64,000 nucleotides of DNA from Atrina japonica (lineage: Eukaryota > Mollusca > Bivalvia > Pterioida > Pinnidae): contig BROG01000403.1 of the NCBI GenBank assembly GCA_030159075.1, positions 372,001-436,000 on the forward strand. The letters run 5' to 3'. Positions 1 to 11,269 of the stretch are shown piece after piece (the first letter of the stretch is position 1; each line of letters starts with the position of its first letter). Made by a program: the position numbers and the translations under genes. A model generated the notes under the pieces. It worked only from the letters and a program-made list of their open reading frames with translations. It ran no database searches and was not told where the DNA came from.

Positions 1-83
1 AACCTCTTTGGAGAGACCACCTGCCTTGAGAGACCACATTTCAGTGGCAGACAGGGTGGTCTTTCAAGACAGGTTCCACTGTA
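1..83 (-). mobile_element. Right end of a 'GACCAC' TIR element (truncated by window edge)
   Basis: The stretch has repeated GAGACCAC modules and ends in AGACAGGTTCCACTGTA, the reverse complement of the family terminus CAGTGGAACCTGTCT followed by TA. The same layout is complete at 19470-19653 and 22611-22796. Only the terminal part is inside the window. Small non-autonomous DNA element (MITE); the CAGT start and TA flanks resemble pogo/Tc1-mariner-type elements, which is inference. Confidence 0.7.
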
Positions 84-84
84 T

Positions 85-272
85 GTATAAAAGAATCTTT
101 CACTCATATGGAGACGTCACCATATGCCGGTAAAGGGCTTCAAATTTTGGCCTATGCTCAGCATTTGCGGCCATTGAGCAGTGAGGGTTTTTTAACGTGC
201 CAACACTTAATGTGACACGGGACCTTGGTTTTTTACTGTCTCATCCAAAGGACAGGAAACCAACCTGTATAA
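85..272 (-). mobile_element. SINE family A, 3' portion
   Basis: Reverse-oriented body of the tRNA-headed SINE that is complete at 11884-12171 and 18802-19084. Shared blocks are the CATATGGAGACGTCAC segment, GGGCTTCAAATTTTGGCC, the GAGCAGTGAGGGTT block and GTCTCATCCAAAGGACAGG. The tRNA-like head is missing. It abuts the preceding DNA element, so one repeat probably inserted next to the other. Confidence 0.8.
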
Positions 273-350
273 AAGTAGAAATGGCAGATTTACTGTGAAA
301 GGTCATTCTACAATGTTTAATACATTGTCTTTTTACATTGTGATACTTAC

Positions 351-549
351 ATAAATAAGATTTTCTTTAAATCTTTTGCGAAGGTTCTCCACAAATGCCT
401 GTGGATTGGTGTAATCTTCCAGAAGTACAAAATCCTGTACCCCGATATGGTCTCTTTTATGAAGTTGGTTCTCCATGGTTACGAGCAGATATTACGAGAA
501 GAAGTACGATAATATCTTTACATGAATTCACTCTTTCTTATTCATTGAG
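351..549 (-). CDS. MYO1C: Class-I myosin (MYO1C/MYO1H type), first coding exon
   Basis: Minus-strand exon. The start codon is at 474-476 in an ideal context (ACCATGG). It encodes 42 residues ending exactly at a GTAAGTATC donor (gt at 349-350), phase 0. The peptide contains [15 protein letters not shown] and [13 protein letters not shown], matching the extreme N-terminus of vertebrate myosin-Ic/Ih just before the TYIGPV strand of the motor domain. Myosin-I proteins are single-headed, actin-based motors that link membranes to actin. Bases 477-549 are 5' UTR: a strong acceptor (pyrimidine-rich stretch ending TTTTACAG, cag at 550-552) shows at least one non-coding exon lies upstream, at higher coordinates. 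All later exons lie left of the window. Myosin-I identity is secure; the Ic versus Ih choice is less so. Confidence 0.88.
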
Positions 550-589
550 CTGTAAAATAAAAAAAGGCAAAATTTAGAGTCATGTATTT

Positions 590-1275
590 CCGGATATGAA
601 AATCCATGTATATATCCTTTATATACTGAAAACATTGTTATTTCTGTGTGTTGTTAATTACACTATTTTCCTATAAAACCATATGTGTGGGGGTTTTGTT
701 ATGAGATGTAAAAACCTACAGTGAGCAGTCCTGTCTTAGACGATGCATGAATCTTAGCACAATTGTGGGATTGGTATGCTGGGGGTAATTTACACGAAAA
801 TTACCCCAACACGTAAATTATCACATTTACAATAATTTATCTATATCATTGTTCCTTTTACAATGCAAGATTTGAAAAGGACTATATTTTAGTTAAACAT
901 AGTTATCAAGGGCAATTTATTTTTGTTTACATTGGTAATCAATCGATAGCATGTATTCTACTCCATCTTCGGTTTTTGCTACTAGTTTCAGAGCCATGTT
1001 TATAAACATAAAAAAAAACTTGGGCAAAATTATTGTAATAGACATTCAAAATCACATGAATATTAGAATTTACAGCAAGTTTAACAATGAAAATAAAATC
1101 ATAATGACTAGAGAAACTTGAAAATACAATCATATTCCAGCTACATTAAACAAAATATTCAAGGAAATTGAATTTTAAAAATATGTAACTTGAACCACTG
1201 GGTCACATACTTGACACAAACCACTTTGAATATAAAAATAATTTTAAGTAGTATTTTATGCCACAGTCAATAATA
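590..1275. other. Non-coding stretch, upstream intron or 5' flank of the MYO1 gene
   Basis: AT-rich unique sequence with no convincing exon, array or element. If the acceptor at 550-552 is used, this is intron of the MYO1 gene. Confidence 0.4.
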
Positions 1276-1425
1276 TTAATTGCCTTTCGCAAGTAAACTG
1301 CTAAATTTTCCCACAAAAATCAGCTTAGGTGCCCGGAGGTCTCGAACCTGCACTGACCAGAAGTGTGAGACTTCATGGTTCAAAGCGTGATGCTCTAACC
1401 ACTCGGCCAAGGAGTCCCCTACCCT
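1276..1425 (-). mobile_element. SINE family B, head portion
   Basis: Reverse-oriented copy. Read on the minus strand it has a tRNA-like head (GGCCGAGTGGTTAGAGCATC as A box, GCAGGTTCGAGACC as B box) followed by the AGCTGATTTTTGTG and CAGTTTACTTGCG body shared with 16870-17118 and 42215-42470. The 3' half is absent. The head is a pol III promoter relic, not a tRNA gene. Confidence 0.8.
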
Positions 1426-1875
1426 ATAAAGATAATTGATTTTAGGAGTTGAAACATAGTACAATGTTGTAGGAACATGTAAAACTGGATTATATCCCTT
1501 TGATAGAGTGCTTCTACAGGCTTGTGTGTATTATCTAAAAGAGTAGGATAGCATTTCAACAATAAAATAAAATTATGTCAGTGGAACTGATGCAAATCAT
1601 AAGATTTCTATAACATTTTTATCATTATGTAAATTCGTCTATCATATATTTTGGGGGAAAATACCTAAATTGTTAAACAGTTCATGTTATATGAATTAAT
1701 GAGATATTCAGTATAAAAGTTATGTAACTTCTATTGGTAACACTAAAATATAAACTCTTCCATATTTGTTTATGATAATCAAGAACCATGTAAGAAAACT
1801 CAGTGAAGATGTTCAGATGACTTCAGTAAACAAAGGGAGGTAATAAATTGTCTCCTTTTTAACACAAAACAAAAA
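1426..1875. other. Non-coding stretch
   Basis: AT-rich sequence without a recognisable exon, element or tandem repeat. Confidence 0.4.
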
Positions 1876-2152
1876 TAGTGGAATCTGTCTTAAAAGACCA
1901 CTCTTATACAGGACCACCTGTTTTGTGAGACCACTCTTATAGAGGACCACCTGTCTTGAGTGACCACTCTTATAGAGGACCACCTGTCTTGAGAAACCAC
2001 TATTATAAAGAACCACCTGTCTTGAGTGACCACTCTTATAAAAAACCAACCACTTGGTTCAATGTTACTCTAACTAAAACGTCTTTTGAGACAACATTTA
2101 CTGGCAGATGGAGTGATACATATATCATAAAGTACTGACAGGTTCCACTGTA
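1876..2152 (-). mobile_element. 'GACCAC' TIR element with about five copies of a 33-bp module
   Basis: The left end TAGTGGAATCTGTCTTAAAA and the right end GACAGGTTCCACTGTA are inverted repeats flanked by TA. The interior keeps the family landmark around AACCACTTGGTT and the ACTGGCAGATGG block. Between the left end and that landmark a 33-bp unit, GACCACTCTTATAGAGGACC plus ACCTGTCTTGAGT, is repeated in tandem about five times; copies at 19470 and 22611 have it about once. The element is non-coding; ORFs across it are repeat artefacts. Confidence 0.8.
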
Positions 2153-2235
2153 AATAAAAATTCATGCATCTACAATATTATTTCATGTCTTCTTTGTGTT
2201 TGTGTGATCAATATGTACCCTGCACAACTGCTAAT

Positions 2236-2413
2236 GTACAAACTTGAATTAAAGGCCACCTCTGTATAAAGGGCACCTGCCTATAAAGGCAATTTAAACA
2301 TAACCTTTGTTAACATTTTTATATTGAAAAACTCTCACTATAAAAGCCACCTGTGTGTAATAGCTACTCTTGCTAGTTCCCTTGAGTGGCCATTATAGAT
2401 AGGTTTGACTGTA
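2236..2413 (+). mobile_element. 'GGCCACC' TIR element
   Basis: Small DNA element related to 62029-62159: shared AAAGGCCACCT, CCTTTGTTAAC, TTGAGTGGCCATTATAGA and the end AGGTTTGACTGTA. The left end (TACAAACTTG) is a degenerate inverted match. It shares the CAGTnnAACCTG type of terminus with the GACCAC family but a different interior. Confidence 0.6.
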
Positions 2414-2479
2414 CATCCGAACATTATATTGAAATCAGCTGGTACACCTGTATACTGTTGGGATCCTTGTTTTAATTTA

Positions 2480-2645
2480 GTGGTGTTTTATGCCACACTT
2501 TAATAATGTTTATGTGGTGGTGGACAGTTGTAATTGGTAGAACAAGAACCTGGGTGCAATGTACAAGGGAGAGGACCACTGGCCATCTGCAAGTATTCTG
2601 GCAAACTTTCCCACATAATAAGATTGGATTCTTCACTGAGTAGAA
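2480..2645 (-). mobile_element. SINE family B, diverged 3' part
   Basis: Reverse-oriented. It begins with the family 3' end (GGTGTTTTATGCCACACTT) and continues through the GAACCTGGGTGCAATGTAC and GCAAACTTTCCCACA blocks. The tRNA-like head is lost. A short TA microsatellite follows at 2674-2696. Confidence 0.65.
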
Positions 2646-2799
2646 GTGAGAGCCTTTGCCCCAGAGGCCCTTGTATATATATATATATATATATAATATG
2701 TACACACTGGTAAATATATTCTAAATGTTCTGGATATAAATAGTACACATATTTATACAATGTAAATCTATTCCTCACCCTCCTCCTCAAAGAGTGAGA

Positions 2800-2960
2800 G
2801 TATGTGAGAGTGACAGTGTATGTGTGAGAGAGAGAGAGAGAGAAAGAGAGAAAGAGAGAGAGAAAGAGAGAGAGGGAGAGAGAGAGAGAAAGAGACAGAG
2901 AGAGATAGAGACAGAGAGACAGAGAGAGAGAGACAGAGAGAGAAACAAAGAGAGAAAACG

Positions 2961-3011
<51 letters not shown>

Positions 3012-3118
3012 AAAAAAAAAAAAAAAAAAAAAAATATAAAAAAAAAAAAGAAAAAAAAAAAAAAAAAAAAAAAAAAAGTGAGAGATACAGAGAAAGACAG
3101 AAAGACAGACAGAGAGAT
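2800..3118 (+). repeat. GA-rich microsatellite fused to a long poly(A) tract
   Basis: Imperfect (GA)n with GACA variants from about 2826 to 2955, then more than 100 nearly uninterrupted A to about 3077, then GA again. The strand is purine-only over roughly 250 bases. Lysine/arginine/glutamate-rich reading frames here are artefacts. Exact run length should be treated cautiously, because homopolymers are hard to sequence. Confidence 0.9.
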
Positions 3119-3736
3119 ATTTCTTTATTTTCTAGATAAAGAGAGATCCTATATCAATGGATAATAAACTACATAAATATTTAAAGTTTATGCACTAATC
3201 AAAAACTGTATCTCTAGAATAAAAACTTACCTGCTTTAAATATAATATATTTTCCCTTGTAATTGCCCATTCAGATTTTAAAAAAAATCAGTTTCTCAAA
3301 TCAATTACATTTACTCATAACTGAAGTGCATACACATTATAGGCACACAGGAAGAAAGTCAGAAAACTAAAGCCAACTGTAAAAACTACAAAGTCTCAGA
3401 AACTTTTGAGGTTTGATATTTTACAACTGTTTATTCAAAAGAGAAGTTCAAAATTTGAAGTGTCAGAACAAAAAACAAAAGTATGTGTATCTCTGCATGA
3501 TTAATTTTAGGCGTTTAAATTCTGACTCATATTATTACTACTGAATTTTAAAGTACATTTGTAATATTACACTGGTATCATGCTGATAAAAATAGAAAGT
3601 GTGCAAATAGAATTTATTTAAACAATGTCAGGGCTTAATTGCATTGAAAAGAGAGACATAGAATGTCAAAAAAAAAAAAAAAAAAAAGATTGGCAATTTA
3701 CATGTAACACATTCTCACAGAGTAGGAATTTAGAGC
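3119..3736. other. Non-coding stretch
   Basis: AT-rich, with a 21-base poly(A) near 3668. No exon or element recognised. Confidence 0.4.
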
Positions 3737-3828
3737 TTAACTCAGTCACCACCTAAAGACACATTTGGACTGATCTAAGTCATTGATTTACTGGAGAGTC
3801 CTTTGTTTTTCAGGGGTTGATGAGTTAA
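3737..3828. mobile_element. Tiny TTAA-bounded foldback element
   Basis: About 92 bp, starting TTAACTCAGTCACC and ending AGGGGTTGATGAGTTAA. The ends are inverted repeats, so it folds back on itself. The interior ACACATTTGGACTG and TCATTGATTTAC blocks recur at 8951, 9727, 52124 and 54285. Non-coding, non-autonomous; TTAA ends suggest a TTAA-targeting transposase, which is inference. Confidence 0.7.
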
Positions 3829-5015
3829 CAAAAAAAGGTATTATACCTGGTTCCAAATTAGACAACACGTATATACATGTAGTCATTTTATTTTAAATGT
3901 GTTACGTTTTTATTTTTGAAAAAAAAAATGTTATGAATAAATCTTCATTACAAATGTTTAATGTTATACAGTTTATAATTCACAATGTCTCGAGGTATTT
4001 TGATGTAATTAATAAAATAATATGTGGGAGGATTATAAAGTGTTACCAGAGAGAAACTTAACATCATAGCAAGCATCTCATAAATATGTATTTTACATAT
4101 CAAAAGGACATGGGAGATGAATTAGAAAAAGTACCGAGAAGCCCTACCCAAACACTCACCAGATTCATGAATCATATCCATTGCCCCGTTAGTTCATATT
4201 GAAGTGATGTACACAGAATCGTTTAATTTTTAAAAGAATTTGGAAATGTAAATCACCTAGTATGTATGAAAATAATAGTCATCTTAAATAATAGTATATG
4301 TAGAGATAGTAAATTGATATACATGATAAAAAAAATGAACAAAAAACCTAAAATCTAAAACATGATGTTCAAATGTGTCTTTAATTATAAAAATACACAT
4401 CATGTATCATGCTTATATGAAGAAACTCATTTTCTGATTATTTTTTTATGATTTTTTTGTCTGGATTTTTCTTTACCTGTACATCAATCTTTGACATTCT
4501 TATAGAATACTTAACTCAATATATTGATACAAAAATATCATCAATTAAATACAAAAGTTATCCTATTGATTTTAATACATTTAAAATTAATACACATCAT
4601 TAAAAAATCACTAAAAATTAATTTAGAAATTCAAAACTTACTTTGTAATGCATTATACTGATATTTCAAAGTTTTCCTGAATGAAAATTCCGTTCAAGGT
4701 AAAATGCAAATCACACATGACCCATTAATATCACAAAACATCCTCTGACGACCTGTCAGTGATAATTAAATAAGTCCCGAAAACTTTGACTCAACACGAA
4801 CTGTGTGAGAGATTTGTATTTAAAGCGGGACAAAATTTAAAACCACAAATATTTCTACAATCTCAGCCTTCATTTCACTACAGGGCAGTGAGGAAACTAT
4901 TTTTGTAACCAGATGATTAAATAATGTGGAGAATTTAAATGTGTACATGGCTAGCTGATAACTGATATATGGTAGCAGCCATCTGTCAAACAGGAAATGT
5001 CTGAGGAAGCAGACA
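3829..5015. other. Non-coding stretch
   Basis: AT-rich unique sequence with no exon-like segment or strong repeat. Confidence 0.4.
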
Positions 5016-5019
5016 AAAT

Positions 5020-5457
5020 AGACAAACTTGTTATCTACTGTGGGGTGGATCTATAAATGTGTAATGTATGAAACAAAACTTGTTATCACTGTGGGTGGAT
5101 CTAAAAATGTGTAATGTATGAAACAAAACTTGTTATCACTGTGGCTGGTTCTAAAAATGTGTTATGTATGAAACAAAACTTGTTATCCATTATGAAATGG
5201 ATTTAAAAATGTGTTATGTATGAAACAAACAAACTTGTTATCTACTATGGGGTGGATCTAAAAATGTGTTATGTATGAAACAGAAAAACTTTGTAGCTTC
5301 TGTGGGGGTGGATCTAAAAATGTGTTAAGTATGAAACAAACTTGTTATCTACTGTGGGATGGATCTAAAAGTTTATTAAGTATGAAACAAACAAACTTGT
5401 TTACTACTGTGGGTGGATCTATAAATGTGTTACATATGAAACAAACAAACTTGTTAT
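5020..5457 (+). repeat. Minisatellite, unit about 50-57 bp, 8 copies
   Basis: Each unit carries TGTATGAAACAAAC, CTTGTTATC, a short variable part, then GTGGGTGGATCTAAAAATGT. Unit length drifts from 50 to 57 bp through small indels. The reading frame across 5271-5462 is a by-product. Confidence 0.88.
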
Positions 5458-5469
5458 GCTGACCTGAAT

Positions 5470-7416
5470 GACTTCTAAGTTTTAGTTCAGAAGCTACTCT
5501 GAATGACACTCAACACTCAAGCTGACAACGAACCTTTTACAACATTTCATTTACTAGTGTAAATTATACATGTTAACCATGTATATAGTTTATTTATACC
5601 TATGTAAATACTCTCATAGAAGTAAATGTCACAGGCTTTACAGATGGGATATAAATCTGAATTTTCACTGCATAGGCATAGGTCTGTAGCACAGGTCAAA
5701 ATTTTGTCACCTCACCTAGATATCTGATGATGCAAACTTATAAGTAACAAGTCTGGATGATGGGATGTTGTAACACCTATAAAACATCATTTACAGGGGA
5801 TATTATCTTGACAATTCTTTTGGCAATTAATACAAAAACTAATCACTGAACATACATGTCAATTTCACATCATTCATTATCTCCAACATTTAACATTTAA
5901 GCAGCAATTTATGAGGACAATATATGTCACAAAACATTTAGCACTTGATGTAAACATGAACACTTAACATACACTCTGCACATAACTGCAATAACTTACC
6001 TATAATTAATTAGCGCTAGTCATAATCCAAACAAAAACACACAACAATACGTTGTCTTACTGATAAATACAAGAAACCTCCATTAGATATCTCGTTAATC
6101 ATCAATATAATAGTATTATAATTAGACACAGCGACGGTTACGACTTATGATCGACACAACAGTATAAGCAGACTGTATATATCTATAAGTGCAACGAATT
6201 TAATCTATGGGGAAACAGGATCCGCAAATTTCTATATTTGTTACAGGATCAGCATCTCTATATTTGTTACAGACTTCCTGTTTGACATTCCCGTCAACGT
6301 CTTAAGTCATTATACATCAGTAACAGAGGGTAGTAATTGTCTTGACATTATACAACAACATTGTTTGTACAAGAAAAAAAGCATAGAAGAAAATACAATG
6401 TATCTATAATTAGGGGACTGCTGTCAGCTTCTTGGCTAGAAATATTTTTGAAAAGATAAATAAATAACAACCAAACATGATTATACAGACCACAAATTAA
6501 CAGAAATCGTGGTAACCCATTTACAGGTTGTACTTAAGGTATAATGACCATAACCTTCAGGTTACGACAGCAATAATGAAGACTTAAAAATGAAATTGAT
6601 TGAGAATAAAAGGGAGGCTACATGATTTGTATTTGTTGTAACCTCCACATAACCTAAACAATCGCTCCCGTGTTATTTTGTGGTCTCTATATAAAAAAAA
6701 AACATTACAGTTGTAAATTGTAAAAAGTTCACTTTTAATACCTCACATAAACATATACATCACAACCCAATTACTAAACCCTGTTACATTGAAATTATTG
6801 AAACTGAAAAAAAATGATTTTGATTCCCTGCCTAATGTCTTTATTACATTATTACCTGGTTATTTTGAAAACCCTGTTTTTTTTTAAAAGCAAAATTCAT
6901 TCCCCTTCAGGTTCAATATACATGTATCTGGGTTTGACTGTATATCCCCCAGTTAAATTGACCTAAAACAATTTTCCTTATAACCACGGCATTAAAATTG
7001 GACTTAGCCCAAGTACTGCACTTTAAGAAAAGCATGTGCTGAAAAATCATAAAATGTATATGCCATGCATGATGAACTGTATGATCAGTTGACGCAAGTA
7101 AACCTGACCTCAATGGATCATCTTAACCAGACACTGACACCAGGGCATTAGCATGAGTTCCCATAAACTTCATGAATGTGAACTAAAAATCAGACCCTCA
7201 ATTTTGTAAACTGATAGATACAGTTATCTCCCTTGTTTCAATACTTGAATAGAGAGAGACAGGAGCACATCACTACACTGATGGTGATTTTTATCGTTGT
7301 GATTAATTATGAAAAAATCATTGGTCCTTTAAAATACAATTTTTAATTCTTGGGAGACTTACGTAGAGCTGTGAACCATTATCAGCATATCCAAATTATT
7401 AAAGTATTTGATATTG
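5470..7416. other. Non-coding stretch
   Basis: Mostly unique AT-rich sequence. A short piece at about 6912-6945 (TGGGTTTGACTGTATATCCC) resembles the end of a 'GGCCACC' element. No exon could be supported. Confidence 0.4.
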
Positions 7417-7700
7417 TATTGCTGTTTAACGTCACACTCAAGAATCTTTCTGGAGATACCAAATACCGGTAAAGGGCTTCAAATTTTGGCCTATGCTCAG
7501 CACTAATGGCCACTGAGCAGTGAGGGTTCTTTAATGTGCCAGCACCTACTGTGACACCAGACATCTACTGTGACACCAGACATCAGTTTTTACAGTCTCA
7601 TCCAAAAGACAGGAAAAGCCAGCTGCATCCACCAAGGCTCGAACCCACAACTCTCCGTTTGCAAATCAAGCACTCTACCACAGGGCCACAGTGGATCTCA
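7417..7700 (-). mobile_element. SINE family A, variant tRNA head
   Basis: Reverse-oriented, nearly complete. The body matches family A (GGGCTTCAAATTTTGGCC, GCCACTGAGCAGTGAGGG, CTCATCCAAAAGACAGGA). The tRNA-like head differs from the GGCTCAGTCGGTAG head of other copies: on the minus strand it reads GGCCCTGTGGTAGAGTGCTT with B box GGGTTCGAGCC. A 17-base segment (CTACTGTGACACCAGACAT) is locally duplicated. The copy at 33186-33440 also has this alternative head. Confidence 0.85.
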
Positions 7701-7835
7701 AGTATTAAAGTACATGTGTCCATTTCATAAAGGTTGCCTGCATCCATAATTATGTGTACAAATAGTTAAAATGACAATGGGCACAAGGTACATTGTTACT
7801 ACTGATCTATTTCAATTATTGTGATATAAAGTACA

Positions 7836-8892
7836 TACAATAAAACCTTGTCTAAAGACCACCCCACTTAGGAGACCTCACTTAAAAGACCTCACTTAGG
7901 AGATCATCTCACTTTGGAGACCACCTCACTCAGGAGACCATCTCACATAGAATATAACCTCACTTAGAAGACAACCTCACTTAGAAGACAACCTCACTTA
8001 GAAGATAACCTCACTTAGAATACAACCTCACTTAGAATACAACCTCACTAAGAAGACAACCTCACTTAGGAGATAACCTCACTTAGAAGATAACCTCACT
8101 TAGAAGACCACCTCACTTAGGAGACAACCTCACTTAGAAGACAACCTCACTTAAGAGATAACCTCACTTAGGAGACCACCTCACTTAGGAGACCACCTCA
8201 CTTAGAAGACAACCTCACTTAGAAGACCACCTCACTTAGAAGACCACCTCACTAAGAAGACCACCTCACTTAGAAGATAACCTCACTTAGAAGATAACCT
8301 CACTTAGAAGACCACCTCACTTAGAAGACCACCTCACTTAGAAGATAACCCCACTTAGAATACAACCTCACTAAGAAGACAACCTCACTTAGGAGATTAC
8401 CTCACTTAGAAGATAACCTCACTTAGAAGACCATCTCACTTAGGAGAAAACCTCACTTTGAAGACAACCTCACTTAGGAGATAACCTCATTTAGGAGACA
8501 ACCTCACTTAGGAGACAACCTCACTTAGGAGATAACCTCACTTAGGAGACAACCTCACTTAGGAGACCACCTCACTTAGAAGATAACCTCACTTAGAAGA
8601 TAACCTCACTTAGAATACAACCTCACTTAGAATACAACCTCACTAAGAAGACAACCTCACTTAGGAGATAACCTCACTTAGAAGACCACCTCACTTAGAA
8701 GATCACCTCACTTAGGAGACCACCTCACTTAGAAGACAACCTCACTTAGAAGACAACTTCACTTAGGAGACAACTTCACTTAGGAGACAACCTCACTTAG
8801 AAGACAACCTCACTTAGGAGACCACCTCACTTAGAAGACAACCTCACTTAGAAGACAACCTCACTTAGGAGACCTCCTCACTTAGAAGACCA
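7836..8892 (+). repeat. 17-bp minisatellite, about 60 units, starting from half a DNA element
   Basis: The array starts at a TA followed by CAATAAAACCTTGTCTAAAG, matching the terminus of the GACCAC element family, then passes into about sixty tandem 17-bp units of the type AACCTCACTTAGAAGAC with GGAGACCACC variants. No matching right terminus is visible. The unit contains the AGACCACCTC motif of the family, so the array probably arose from a truncated element copy. Confidence 0.9.
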
Positions 8893-8950
8893 TAAATATT
8901 CAATTTCCTGAAAATTTCTTAATAAATATATAATAAGTTAAGATCCTAAC

Positions 8951-9044
8951 ATAACTCATCATCCCTAAAAACACATTTGAACTGGTCTAATTCATTGATT
9001 TACAGAAGAGTCCATTGTTTTTCAGGGGTTGATAAGTGAGTTAA
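8951..9044. mobile_element. TTAA-type foldback element
   Basis: Starts ATAACTCATCATCCCTAAAA and ends CAGGGGTTGATAAGTGAGTTAA, with the conserved interior of the 3737 copy. The left TTAA is degenerate. Confidence 0.65.
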
Positions 9045-9726
9045 GATCCCACCTTGCTAATCAGACCACATTGTGTCAGGTCAGTTAGGTGGGCTTAATA
9101 GCAAGGTATAACTGTAAACTGACCTTCTGTTTTGAACCAAAATAACTCTAGTACCTAGGATATAATATCTAATCATCAATATAAATAACACAGTTTACCT
9201 CCGTTTACCGCTAAATTCCTATAGACACTCGAGCCGTAATCTTCCACTGGTGTTGAACTGACAGAAATCTGATTGTCTATGTTTCCTCATCTTTTAAAAT
9301 GGGAATTTTTGTATAACTATGGCTACGGTAAACTGACAGCCAGACTGAGTCATATTATTGTTCCGTTTTATAAAATGATGTTTTATTCCACAAATGTTCG
9401 AAACAAGCTGACTATGGACTCTGAGTGTTGCTAAAATCAATACCTAAATACTATAGCGATGATGATGTCATTTACATAATCGTAATCTATGACATATGTG
9501 AAGGATTTGTAATCATTTTTTATGTAGAATATGAGTATCTCAAGTGCTTAAAAGAACACACCTGGTCTTAACATATTTTTTTTTGGTTTCGTTAAGTTTT
9601 ATGCCATTAGTCTAAGAGAAAATGTATGAATGAACTCAAAAAACTAAGTGTATATATGTTCATGTTGATCAATTTAGACTTGAATGAACATTGAATGGAG
9701 GCATGATGCCAAGTTTGGTGATTGAA
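9045..9726. other. Non-coding stretch with a possible minus-strand 5' UTR exon end
   Basis: On the minus strand, CGGAG is followed by GTAAAC (exon end would be 9199). A non-coding first exon for the MYO1 gene could end here, but there is no transcript evidence. Otherwise nothing recognised. Confidence 0.25.
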
Positions 9727-9820
9727 TTAACTCATTCACCCCTAAAGACACATTTGGACTGGCCTAAATCATTGATTTACAGAAGAGTCCATTGTTTTTT
9801 AGGGGTAGATTCATCAATTT
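9727..9820. mobile_element. TTAA-type foldback element
   Basis: Left end TTAACTCATTCACCCCTAAA is intact. The interior matches other copies; the right end (GGGGTAGATTCATCAA) has lost the terminal TTAA. Confidence 0.65.
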
Positions 9821-10218
9821 TCTGATACATATCTTTAAAGTTTTAATAGGGGTCATTTAAATTTGTGTTTACTCCCTTAAACATAGATCTACAATACTTA
9901 TATTACATTTGTAAAAACTTTAGATACTCTGGTGGGTGGATGGAGTGGATTTTATATCACTTTCAACAAATTTTTCATGACATTTTATTTCCCACTGTTC
10001 ACTTTTTATACCTACTGGTAAATCATAAATCACAAAATCAATCAAGCTACATACATGTAAAAATTTTATGAATTAAACAGCATATATTAAGTTGAAAACT
10101 CACGGAGCCAATGTTTTGTGAGACTCTACCTCAACACTAGATCGTAAGATTAAGAGAGATGAATAGCTACATTGTCAAATTAAAAACGGAAAATAAAATA
10201 CCGGTAATTATAAACATT

Positions 10219-11268
10219 GAGTCTTCATGTTTTTTTTTCACACAATTTATTTATAATTACTAAAATTTAAATTTTTATTTTCTATAATATATTTCTATTA
10301 TATTTTCATTATATCCTCCCCAATTTATAAATTTATAATAAATATTTTTTTATTAAATTATTTATTTTTCTAATTAATATTATATATATTTAATATATTT
10401 TATTTTATATTTTATTATTAAATATTTATTTATTTATTTTTATTTATTTATTATTTAATTATTTAAATTATTTTTTATTTATTATATATATTTTATTTTT
10501 ATTTTATCTTGATATTATTTTTAATATTATAAATACATTATAATAGTTTTTTTTTTATTATATATTTTATAATTTATTTTATATTTAATATATTATATTT
10601 TTTAATTATTTTAATAATTATTTAATTATATAATTATATTTAAAATTATTCTATTTTAATTTATTGAATATTTAATTATTTTTATTAATTTTAAATTATT
10701 ATTTTTTTTATATAATTTTATAATTTAATTATATTTAAATATTTTTTTATACTATTATTTTTTTACATATATATATTATATTATATTTTTAATTTTAGTT
10801 TATAAATTTTATATTTTTATATTTAAATTTATTATTAATTAAATATGATATAGTAGAGAGTAATATTATTTTTATTTATTTAAACATATATTCATTATTA
10901 TTATTATATTTTATATATATTTATATAATTTTATATTTATTATTTATTAAATATTATTTTTATACATATTTTAATTTATATTTAAATTTTATAAAAATAA
11001 TCATTAATATTTTTTATTATTTAATATATATTTTTAAAAATATTTTTATAATTATTTATTTATTATATTTATAATTATAACTCCCTGCCTACGCTCGCTT
11101 AATATAAATAACTCTTTATATACATATTTATCTTTTTTTTAAATTATTTTTAATTTTATAAATATATTTTTATTTAAATTTATATCATTAAATTTTATTA
11201 TATATTTTTTATTAAATATTTTATATAATATAAATATACGAGTCTTTGTGTCTCCTTTCACACATTTC
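10219..11268. repeat. About 1 kb of nearly pure A/T sequence between short direct repeats
   Basis: Most 60-base lines contain zero to four G or C. There is no clear period. One G/C-rich island (CTCCCTGCCTACGCTCGCTT) sits near 11082-11101. The block is bracketed by similar segments, GAGTCTTCATGT...TTTCACACA at 10219 and GAGTCTTTGTGT...TTTCACACA at about 11240. It could be an inserted AT-rich element, a degenerate satellite or a low-quality consensus. Confidence 0.7.
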
Positions 11269-11269
11269 A

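Noticed and set aside
2794..3164. Lysine/arginine/glutamate-rich frames
   Set aside because: Translation of a GA microsatellite plus poly(A).
7858..8892. CRISPR-like array
   Set aside because: Units are contiguous 17-bp repeats with no spacers, and the context is a eukaryotic genome.
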